From Tritrichomonas musculus (Eukaryota; Parabasalia; Tritrichomonadida; Tritrichomonadidae): a DNA stretch of 64,000 nucleotides. The position numbers and the translations under genes were made by a program. Positions 21,511 through 30,700 of the stretch are shown piece by piece; positions within the stretch are counted from its first letter, which is position 1, and the number at the start of each line of letters is the position of its first letter. Under the pieces are notes generated by a model. It did not search any database and was not told the origin of the DNA. It saw only the letters and a list, made by a program, of their open reading frames with translations. Location: contig JAPFFF010000008.1 in assembly GCA_039105265.1 (NCBI GenBank), positions 4,216,001-4,280,000 of the forward strand, given 5' to 3'.

Positions 21511-22248
21511 TTCGGAAATAGATTAGAATTTTTTGGAAATAAAATAGTAACCGTTTTATTTTTTTGGAAATAAAATAGGAACGATCATTTTATATTCAAT
21601 TTTATCATACTCAAAAACGGAATTAAAAGATAGATTAAAGAAATTTTATGGCGTTTTACACATTATTATGCTAATATATGCATGAGTTTTGTTTTTAACA
21701 GTTCAATATGAAACATAGAGTATGTTATTGTGTTTTTAATATGATATTACTAAAATATTGTTTTCATCCAAAATTACTCAATAAAATCTTCAATTTATCG
21801 ATAATTATGCATTTTTTATGATTTTTAATATGAAAATTGATGAAAATGAATATTTTGAAAAAACTCTTTCATTAATGAAAAAATCACTTTATTTATGATT
21901 ATTATTGATTATTATATCGAATATGAAAAGAAATTTTCTTTTTGCTTTATCCAGGATATAATTTAAAAAAGATATTATGCAATCGGTGAAATATCAATTA
22001 TAAAGTATCTTTTTAATAACATCTGTCAAAATATATTAAATTGGCAAAAGATTGTTTAGATGTAATTAATATTTGCTTCTGATTTAAATGTTTTTCATCA
22101 ACAAAAATATTGGAAATTGAATGCAAAATAATCGTTCACTATTTTATTTCCAAAAAAAAATATTTTATTTCCAAAAATATTTTGGCGGTTTTATAAACCA
22201 TTCAAATCATGCTATTTTATTTCCAAAAAATTCTAATCTATTTCCGAA
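21511..22248. mobile_element. Non-autonomous DNA element with perfect 37-bp inverted ends
   Basis: Positions 21511-21547 and 22212-22248 are exact reverse complements, beginning 'ttcggaaatagattagaatt'. The motif 'ttggaaataaaatag' recurs just inside both ends as subterminal repeats. Flanks are 'acagctgt' on the left and 'atagctgt' on the right, an 8-bp target duplication with one difference. No transposase is present. The perfect ends suggest a recent insertion into the already listed broken gene. Confidence 0.75.
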
Positions 22249-22863
22249 ATAGCTGTACATCTGAATTTAATTTTAATACTAATTTTTGCAATATGTATTT
22301 ATATTCATTTGGATTATTGGCATATAGTAATGATGAATGTTTTTTATGCATCAAGCACAATAACGATTCATGCGTTCATTTTTCTAATGACATAGTTTCT
22401 TTATCTCCGGATTCAAAACAGACTATTTTTCATAGAGATGAAAAATCAGACACATTTACGCCAGATGGAATTCAAGTAGATGACAGTTTATTAGTTGTTA
22501 TAGGTAATAGAAATACCGCTGCAGCCATTTATTATTCTTACGATAATACTACATTCGCCTGTACTATTTTGGATGGATTTGAAATATCATTCTGCATTTG
22601 GAATGAACAATTATTCGCCATCTGTATTAAAGAGAAAATGGAAAATCAAGAAAATACTCTGATTCCATTCATGATTTATTTAAACAAAAATAACTTTAAA
22701 GAATGGAAAGAATATCAATTAGATAGCCAAAGTATTTATTATGGTTCTTTGAATATATATTCACTTAGTAAAATTAAAAACACTTTGAAATGCGCTTTTG
22801 TTGCAACAAATGGTGAAATAATATATTTAAATTGTACATCTAATGATATAAATATTTAGCATA

Positions 22864-23130
22864 AATAATGTTATTTGCTTTGCTTATAAGCTGTGAGCTT
22901 TTTTACTTGTGGATAATCAGGTAATGAAATATTTATATCATTAGATAATTTTATGATTAAAAGCAAATAACATTATTTCTTTGCTTATTTATGCTAAATA
23001 ATATATTTAAATTGTACATCTAATGATATAAATATTTCATTACCTGATTATTAGCATAATGTTATTTGCTTTGCTTTTAAAAGCAAAGAAATAAAGCAAT
23101 TTATCAATTTAGCATAAATATTGTTATTTG
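22864..23130. repeat. Inverted and duplicated copies of the broken gene's 3' end
   Basis: The reverse complement of about 22864-22950 continues the gene ending at 22859: it repeats 'SNDINI' and then reads 'SLPDYPQVKKLTAYKQSK' followed by a stop. Positions about 22998-23053 are a further copy in direct orientation. A short block, 'taatgttatttgctttgctt', recurs in both orientations near 22867, 22965, 23057 and 23120. The structure is a fold-back rearrangement of the gene's last exon and 3' flank. Confidence 0.75.
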
Positions 23131-23391
23131 CTTTGATGCTAAAACAAAATTATATAATTAAAAGTATTTATTAATATTTTACAGGTGAAGTATTTTAGAA
23201 CTAATTTTTGTAAAAACCGGTTAACGCTAGTATAAAGTGGATAACGGTGAGTGAAAGTTCACTCTTTTTTTTTGAATAATTTATATTTATTTAAAAAAAT
23301 TGAATACTTTATTATTAAATTGAATGTAAAATTTTTAAAAGTGCCAAATATCCTATCTAAATTTTATATCATAATTTTTTGTTTTTTATTG

Positions 23392-25752
23392 ATGAGCAAA
23401 GTAAGTGCAAAAAGTTTTGATCAAGGACTACAATTTGATATTATGGATAATGATGATTTTGAAAATGATGATTTAGTTGAATTTCAACATTTTTATTATT
23501 CACAATTAACAAAATATTCCAAACATATTCGAGATTCATACTTATTTTCAGAGGTTACCAATCGATTTCCTCAAGAGATCCGTGATTTTCAAGAAGAATG
23601 TCAGCTTTTACCTGAGAGCGTCGATTATTTTTTTCAATTATTAAATAAAAGTTTCAATATTGAGGAAGATTTGATATTAACATATATTCAATGCATCGAT
23701 CTTCTTAAAATTTCCAAACATTTACAAGTTCGAAAACTTTTTTTCAATATCAATCAATATATTAAATCGCGTAATATTGATGTTGACTTTGCTATCCAAA
23801 TGGTTGAATATGAAATAAAAACACGAAAAGAAATGAATAACTACGATATAGAAATTAGTAATGAAGTCGAAAGTTTATTAATCGACAAAATAAACAAATG
23901 TTTTACAAACGAAAAATTCAAAAACTTACCAATACAAATTATCTATCGAGTTATCAAACAATGTTCACCTGACTCGATCGATAGTGACAAACTTTTTGAT
24001 GTTATTGTTAGTTCACTTAGCAAATTTTGCGTTTTATTCCCATTTCTAGATCTTCAAAAACTTTCGGAAGATCGCCTTGACGATTTGTGTAGAATGTATT
24101 CAAAATCAAATGAAGACACGCAGCATTACTATGATTACTTGAAGTGCAACTTAAACCTTATAAATGAAATAAACGATCGTAAGAAAAATCTTGAAAAAAT
24201 GAGTGCTGAACAGCAAAATAAATTGCAAGGTCAACTGGATGAGCAACAAGATAAAGTGAAAGATTTGGAATCTAAAATAGAATTGCTTCAAAGTAGATTT
24301 AATGAATCAGAAAAAGCTAATTGTAAACTGCAAAGTCAATTGGATGATTCAAAAGAAAAGAACGATGAACAACAAGAAAAAATGAAAGATTTGGAATCTA
24401 AAATAGAATTACTTCAAAATCAAGTGAATGATTCTAACAACGTGAATAGTGAACAATTAAATAAAATGAAAGATTTAGAAAATCTAATAACTCAACTACA
24501 GAATAAATTAGAAAATCAAGAGAAAGAACATGAAAAAATATCATTATTCGAAGGCCAAATTGTTGCAAGTGTCGAAAAAGGAATCCTAATCAATGCAGAA
24601 ATAAATCTGAAAACTAGAGGTGGAACACTTGACACGTCCAAAAGCAAAGTTATCGTTAGCACTAGTGATGCGAAATGCCTTGGATGTGAAGCGTATGAAA
24701 AAGGAGAGCCAATTACATCACTTCATATGAAAACAGCATTTGCATGCGGGACAGGCACGTACTACGTGAGATGCATCGCCTTTAACAGCGATGGCGAATC
24801 AAACGAAATTGTGAGCAACCCAGTGACGACGACTTTAAGCAGTTTGACATTCGAGTATGACGAACAAAAAAAACCAGCAATAATTTCACTTCCGCGAGGC
24901 CAGTACAAACTCGAAGTCTGGGGTGCAAAAGGAGGCGACTCAACTGGTGATGGTATTAGTGATGGTGGTAAGCGAGGTCGTGGTCAAACAGCTAAAGGAG
25001 GTTTAGGCGGTTATTCACGCGGAATTCTGAGCTTGTCCAAGAATGAGACCGTTTACGTTTACGTTGGTGAAGAAGGCAAACCATCGAATTCGCCTGACGG
25101 TTTGAGTACTAATGGAGGCTTCCCTGACGGAGGGGGAACAAGAACGGGCCACTATGAGAGTTACACGACAGTTCCAGGTACAGGAGGCGGCTCTACTTCA
25201 ATTCGAATTGGAAGCGACACAGACTACAACCGCGTGATTGTCGCTGGTGGAGGTGGTGGAGCAAGCGGCAGTTGCAGCTGGGCTGACCCTGGCGGTTTTG
25301 GAGGAGGCCTGAATGGAGGCAACTGCAGCAATGAGAATTCACTCCGGGACCAGGGCGCCGGCACTCAGACAGGCAGCACTGAAGGCCTCGGCAATGGCCA
25401 AAACGGAGATAAGGGCTTGTTTGGAAAAGGCGCCACAGGCAAATACAAGCAGGGAGTCGATTCAGGAGGCGGTGGAGGCGGCGGTTGGTACGGAGGTGGA
25501 AGTGGCGGATACGGAGCTAACACTTTGGCTTCAAGTGGCGGCGGCGGATCAGGCTGGACATTCACCAAGTCCAGCATGGAAGTGTGGGAAAAAGGCGACC
25601 CTTCAAAAGCATCAAATTTTGCTCTAGACGGCCAGTACTACCTAAAGGACGCAGCATGCATTGCAGGCGACCAAGAATTCCCTCGCAAGGATGGAAATGG
25701 AAATGAAAGAGGTCATAGTGGTAACGGTTTTGCTAAAATCACACCATTATGA
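23392..25752 (+). CDS. BTB-like, coiled-coil, glycine-rich (ALK/LTK-type Gly-rich) protein
   Basis: 786 residues from the ATG at 23392; the frame extends upstream only through a GTG and hydrophobic chance codons, so I reject a signal peptide. A BTB/BACK-like helical head (about 37-250; 'LTYIQCIDLLKISKHLQV') leads to a coiled coil (about 253-383) made of near-repeats 'KMKDLESKIELLQNQ'. An Ig/FN3-like segment follows (about 386-483) with 'GTGTYYVRCIAFNSDGES', then a large glycine-rich domain (about 484-783) starting 'QYKLEVWGAKGGDSTGDG', with 'RVIVAGGGGGASGS' and 'GGGGGGWYGGGSGGYG'. This matches the Gly_rich family found beside kinase domains in ALK/LTK and expanded in trichomonads. From about 24.6 kb the base composition becomes much richer in G+C. 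Function unknown; intracellular scaffold or ligand-like domain. Confidence 0.8.
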   Translation: MSKVSAKSFDQGLQFDIMDNDDFENDDLVEFQHFYYSQLTKYSKHIRDSYLFSEVTNRFPQEIRDFQEECQLLPESVDYFFQLLNKSFNIEEDLILTYIQCIDLLKISKHLQVRKLFFNINQYIKSRNIDVDFAIQMVEYEIKTRKEMNNYDIEISNEVESLLIDKINKCFTNEKFKNLPIQIIYRVIKQCSPDSIDSDKLFDVIVSSLSKFCVLFPFLDLQKLSEDRLDDLCRMYSKSNEDTQHYYDYLKCNLNLINEINDRKKNLEKMSAEQQNKLQGQLDEQQDKVKDLESKIELLQSRFNESEKANCKLQSQLDDSKEKNDEQQEKMKDLESKIELLQNQVNDSNNVNSEQLNKMKDLENLITQLQNKLENQEKEHEKISLFEGQIVASVEKGILINAEINLKTRGGTLDTSKSKVIVSTSDAKCLGCEAYEKGEPITSLHMKTAFACGTGTYYVRCIAFNSDGESNEIVSNPVTTTLSSLTFEYDEQKKPAIISLPRGQYKLEVWGAKGGDSTGDGISDGGKRGRGQTAKGGLGGYSRGILSLSKNETVYVYVGEEGKPSNSPDGLSTNGGFPDGGGTRTGHYESYTTVPGTGGGSTSIRIGSDTDYNRVIVAGGGGGASGSCSWADPGGFGGGLNGGNCSNENSLRDQGAGTQTGSTEGLGNGQNGDKGLFGKGATGKYKQGVDSGGGGGGGWYGGGSGGYGANTLASSGGGGSGWTFTKSSMEVWEKGDPSKASNFALDGQYYLKDAACIAGDQEFPRKDGNGNERGHSGNGFAKITPL

Positions 25753-25801
25753 AATTCAAAAAAGCACAAAAAGTAGTTGGAAAAAACAATTGAAAAATAG
25801 A

Positions 25802-26553
25802 GTGAGCATTTCGGTTTCATTCAAAAAAAATAAATAAATAAAAATTCACATTTTTTAAAATTTATTATCAATTTTGAATTGATAAAAAAAAGTGAGGATT
25901 TTAATTCAAAAAGTTATTATATACAAATAAACTTTCAAAATTGGAATAAATTGGCTATATGTTTATAATGCTAGCTCAAAACTTCTTAGACATTAGCGTT
26001 TTTCGATATCAAAAACTGATATTAAGCTTTTAGATTAATCATCTTCAAGAAAGTATTTCAAAAAAATCAATAGTTCATAGAAGATGAACAAAAAGATTCC
26101 GATATTTCTCACGATCATGCCTAGCCAAAGAAAAAAATAAGACCACAGAACAATTTTAAGCTTAAATCCGTAAATAAATTATTATAAAAATTGATTTCTA
26201 GCCGAAGAAAAAAATATAACTGCAGAACAATTTTAAAATATACCAGATTTTTAGGCTTAAATCCGTAAAATAATTATTTTTATTACAATTATAATAGCTC
26301 AAAAGTGAAAATAAGAAGGATTTGTTGCTTTTTTATATAAAATCTCCTTGAATTCATACTTTTTGAGAGAAAAAACTCAAAAAGTATATTCAATTCAGAG
26401 ATTTACGATTTTTTCTCCCAACTTTTTCGAGCTAGCGATCACAAAAAGTTATACGAGAAATTAATGAACCAAATTTGTTGAAAATTCGTAAATTTTCCAT
26501 TATAGTAATGGTCAAATTTGTTGAAAAATATTGAATGAAACCGAAATGCTCAC
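25802..26553. mobile_element. Inverted-repeat element downstream of the glycine-rich gene
   Basis: Positions 25802-25824 and 26531-26553 are perfect 23-bp reverse complements starting 'gtgagcatttcggtttcatt'. The interior holds a degenerate tandem duplication (26121-26173 and 26199-26268, sharing 'acagaacaattttaa' and 'cttaaatccgtaaa') and a hairpin around 26350-26400. I see no target duplication and no transposase. It may be a MITE of about 750 bp or part of a larger fold-back. Confidence 0.6.
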
Positions 26554-26672
26554 CATTTTTTTCTGAGGATCACCGTTATCTTCCAGTACTTTACATAAAA
26601 TATATGATTCTAACAATTTAAATTCTGATAAGTTTTTATTTGACTATTCAAAATTGAGTATCATTTGTAGCT

Positions 26673-26752
26673 ACAAATCTCCCTGCTTTAACGGTCATTT
26701 TTAACGGTATTAAAGTAGGGAGAAATGAAAAAAATTACTAATCTCCCTACTT
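26673..26752. repeat. Solo fragment related to the Mutator-like element termini
   Basis: It contains 'ctttaacggtcatttttaac', matching the termini of the element at 4990-6109, followed by the inverted motif 'taaagtagggagaaat' and another 'atctccctac'. The characteristic 'tgtccctac' has become 'tctccctgc/tctccctac', so this is a diverged subfamily copy or a collapsed pair of termini. Confidence 0.65.
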
Positions 26753-27677
26753 CGGGCCATTTAAACTTTTTTATTTATTATTAAAAACTTCAATATCTAT
26801 TCGAAAAACACCCAAAATACAGTGCATATAATTAAAAGCATAAAAGAATAAACTGAAAATAGATCAAACTAATACTTCAAATATTATTTATTTAATCTAG
26901 AAAAAGAGAATATACTGTACTCAAAACTTAAAATTATCTTTTTAAATTTGTTAATTATTCAAATAAATGGTAAAATAACTGCATAATAAAGATAAAGATT
27001 GATTAATTGATTATTCAAAAATATATTTTCAATTTATTTTCATTTATAAGACAACATTTATTTATAAATGTCTCCTTTTTAATCACCAATTTTAATCATA
27101 ATCTAATTATGCATTTAATTATCGAAAACTCTTAATAAAATTAAGGTTCGATTATGATCATGATAATGATTATAATGAACAATTAACTCATAAACAATCA
27201 TTTTTTTGACATTATGATTTTTGAAAAAAAAAAAAAAAAAATAGTGAACGTGTTTTAAAATGCATATCTGGATATATAATCATACAATACAATTATTTGA
27301 AAATATGCATAATTAAAATGTCATTTTTAGCAATTATGTCATTTAATTTTTTTCAAAAAAATTGAGAGAAAAACATTTTTGCTATGACAGAAAATTTTTA
27401 ATACAGTATATAATTTAATTTAAATAAACTCTGTTTTATGTTGAAAAAAATTAAATTTTGTATTTTTAATTTTTTTTTTTCTAAAAAGAAAGCGTTACCA
27501 CTTTAAATACCGTTACCATATTAAAAACACTACTGTATTTTCTGAATATTTACTTGTTCATATAATTTTATATCATTATGCCTAATTGCATTTATTCCAT
27601 TCTCCGTATTTTTGGTGCCTGATTAATCTGTTGAATTATTCCCCCAGAAATAATTTACCAATATGGAAAGGTCAACT
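26753..27677. other. Gene-free A+T-rich spacer before the HECT ligase
   Basis: No gene found. It includes a poly-A run at about 27223-27241 and some T-rich tracts. It should contain the promoter of the very large gene that starts at 27709. Confidence 0.5.
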
Positions 27678-27701
27678 TTTTACCCTTTCGAAAGGGTAAA
27701 A
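27678..27701. promoter_or_regulatory. Perfect 24-bp palindrome just upstream of the HECT gene start
   Basis: The 24 bases centred on TTTCGAAA (core 'taccctttcgaaagggta') equal their own reverse complement, with seven bases between the palindrome and the ATG at 27709. With trichomonad 5' leaders usually very short, it lies at or across the expected transcription start, so it could be an operator or form a hairpin in the leader. No other copy was noticed in the window. Confidence 0.5.
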
Positions 27702-27708
27702 TTTTAAA

Positions 27709-30700
27709 ATGTCTGATCAACTATTGAACTCTTTAAGTATAGGTTTTGATATTAAAAATCACCGAGAATTATCTCCATTAATTTACTTTACGGAAACCGC
27801 CCTTTATTTTGAAAGCCAAAATTCATATTTCCCAATATCCAATAATAATTTTCGTCATTTACAATCAATACCTGTAATAATACATGATATAGAATCAGCA
27901 ATTTATGATTCAAAATTATTTGATAAAAATATCGAAGATAAATCATTTGACTCATTATCAAATACTTTTTCTCTTTACAGTTCAGTACTCATAAATGATG
28001 AATTTTGTCATCCAATCGATGTTATTGAATCACAAAAATACGATTTATCCCTTTTATTTAGTTTCTTGAAGAAGAAGCTTACTCGAGATTTACGGCAGCT
28101 ACCAATTTCAACGCAGCGCTTCCCGCATTTCGTCAACCATGAAATAACCGATCTACATGCATTACAAGACATTGACATAGACCAACAAAATACCGAAAGA
28201 GAAGCAATTAAGCAGCTTCAAAAAGACGAAGAAAAAATGAATTCAATTATCACAAAAAACTCTTCAAAATTCTTATTTAACGAACTCATTGAATTTTATG
28301 ATACGATCAAAAAATACAGAAAAAGTTTTACTTTTAGTCCTAGCTTTATATTGTCTTGTATTAAGAATTTCAACTCTTTTCTATCTTCTTTTTTGGATGA
28401 TTCAAACAAACCTAGTCAAAAATCGGAAGGTGAAAATTTAATTTATAACGATCAAGATATATTTAAATATTTCTTGAATATTGATTCTGAATCTTGCAGT
28501 GATGAAGAAAAACAAGAAAAGAAAAAATACTTTCGTATTGTATTGATCATTAAAATGCGTCTTAACATGATGATTCACAAAACTGTCGACTTTTTGATAG
28601 CACTAATTGAATTGATCGTTTTTGATGAGAAAAATCAAATATCAGAAGACGATCAATTTACATTCAAAAATTTCATAAATGAAATTTTACCTGACACGAA
28701 AAAACGATCAGAAATCATCACAAATATTTCAATTGATGAAATCACTGATTTTTACTTTAGTAAAGAAGAAAAACAAAGTGATTTCATATTGACGGAAAAA
28801 GGTCTTTTCAAGTACCAAAACGATAGTTTAGAAAAAGTTGAAATTGAATTAAATTATTCAAATTCAAAGATTGCTTTTTCAGATGGAATTCTTTACATTG
28901 TTTCTCCAGATGACAAAAGAATTCATAAAATATTGGTTCCACAAGTTGAAGATGAAAACAAGAAAGATTCAAGTAAAGCACAGAAGACACATGAAAATGG
29001 AAAAGAAAGGAAGCGACTATCAAAGAAAAGTCTGAGAAAGATTGAAAGGAAAAAAGCATATAAAAAAGAAGAAGAAAGAAAAGATGAAATTAATTTTGAT
29101 AACACAATCATTGATATTCCTGACTATCCAATCATTTCAGTTGGTGCTTATGATAATAATGTGCGAATCATTCAGCTCAAAGGTTCAAATAATGGTAAAG
29201 CAATAATGATATTCACGAATGTTGATCTCATTCCAAACAGTAGAATCAACTACAATATTGAAGAAGCTTTTTCTGACAAACTTTTTCAAACAGCCAAGCA
29301 AACGCAGTTTGAATTTGAAATCAGAAATAAGAATGAAAAGTCCAAACTAGCAAATATAAACTTTTCAAAAGATAATTTTTATGTTTCTTTTGATGATTCA
29401 TCGCTCCAAAAATGGACAATTTTCAATGAAAATGGTATTTGTGAATTTACGATGAATCTTGTTTCGCCATTTATTTTTTCATCTAATTCAAAGACAAAAA
29501 TGGATAACAATATGTTTTTGTACATTCTTGAACCTATTTCTAATTCTTCTGAAAAAGCTGTATCGTCCATTTATTTCAATTTTTCAACAACGAATTATTA
29601 TTTGAGATCTGAAAACGGTTTCTTTTTGAAACATCCTTATTTACAAAAACTTTCTGATATTGTTGACAATTGTTCACAATTTATAATCAATCGAAAAGTA
29701 ACAACCCCTTCCACAACAGCTGATTACTATGAAAGTCGTGATGAAGATAAAGAAAAAGTTCCTCCTAAATCTATTGAGCTTCCTGTTTCTCCTGAAGAAA
29801 TGAGTTCAATGTTTCAAAGTGTCAATTCATTAGTTTCACAATTTGAATCCATTGAATTTGTTATTAATAATTTGAAAGATGAAGAAATAAAAAGATTCTT
29901 CATTTGTTTATTTATTAAAATGTCTGGAATATGTCTTCTTTACGGCACCAATTTCTATTATGCATCGAAAGATTCAATGATCGAATCCCAACAAAAAAGA
30001 TTTGCGAAGTTCAAATCATTCATTATGAATTTGTTTTCATCTTTTGGTACATCTAATTCAAATGATTTTGAAATAATTGTGAGGGAATCAATTATTATCA
30101 CTTTTTGTCTTGCTGGTAAGTTCATCTTTCTTCCTGATTCTTATGAAGACCTTCACTCTTTTATGAAGAAAGTTTTGTCTCTTGATGATGAAAGTGAGAA
30201 TTGTAAAAAATGTTTAATTCGTTCACTTTCATTTTTATTCTTTAAATATCCTTCATCTTTGTACATTATTGATGAATTCATATACAAAGAACTTTTAAAA
30301 TATGATCAAGAAATCAATCTTCATCAGTTATTTTATGATACAATCTTGTTTATTAAATTAGAAAATAGATTTTCACAAAAGATAATTGATAATGAATTTA
30401 TTAGATTCATTGAACCTTACATTCAATGCTTATTTAAATATATAAAACGCATTTTGAATGATGAATCTGTTCCAATTACAAAAACAATACAACTTTTGTA
30501 TTTCTTTACAATTTTTGAATTTGATAATCCCACATTTAATTTAATAATGCTTAAAGCAATTACATCAATTAGTAAAGAACTGTTTAATAGAATAAATAAA
30601 ATCAAAGGAGTTATTGAAAATGATGATGATTTCTATGAAAAACATAAAGACTCAAGTGCTCAAAAAGTGGCGAAAAGAACAAAAGTTTTAGAAAGTGAGC

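Larger units (their letters stand above)
20329..22950 (+). pseudogene. BTB-like/coiled-coil/tail-collar-like protein gene, broken by insertions and frameshifts
   Basis: The ATG at 20329 is one frame away from the long open frame that follows, so a frameshift has already broken the head. Exon-like parts in order: a helical BTB/BACK-like module ('LKFSIYAIYRILSKYA', 'LEFIDFNDDKADLMNVL', about 20370-20700), a coiled coil (20720-20880), a phage-tail-collar-like motif 'IGDVILSSRNLSENECWLEC' followed by 'NGKSISKTEYPDLFDVL', then propeller-like repeats ('YYSYDNTTFACTIL', 'WNEQLFAICI'). A 101-bp mariner-like MITE (21104-21204) and a 738-bp element (21511-22248) split it. With the larger element removed and the right-hand target copy used, the flanks read in frame as LNNSCTSEF. 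The true 3' end lies inverted just downstream. It is a paralogue of the glycine-rich gene at 23392 in its N-terminal half. Confidence 0.7.

Noticed and set aside
23251-23391. N-terminal hydrophobic extension (apparent signal peptide) of the glycine-rich protein
   Set aside because: It depends on a GTG start. The first ATG is at 23392, and the extension is chance translation of T-rich flank.
25365-25577. Pro-rich minus-strand frame
   Set aside because: It is the antisense of the glycine-rich codons of the intact gene at 23392; Gly codons reversed give Pro.
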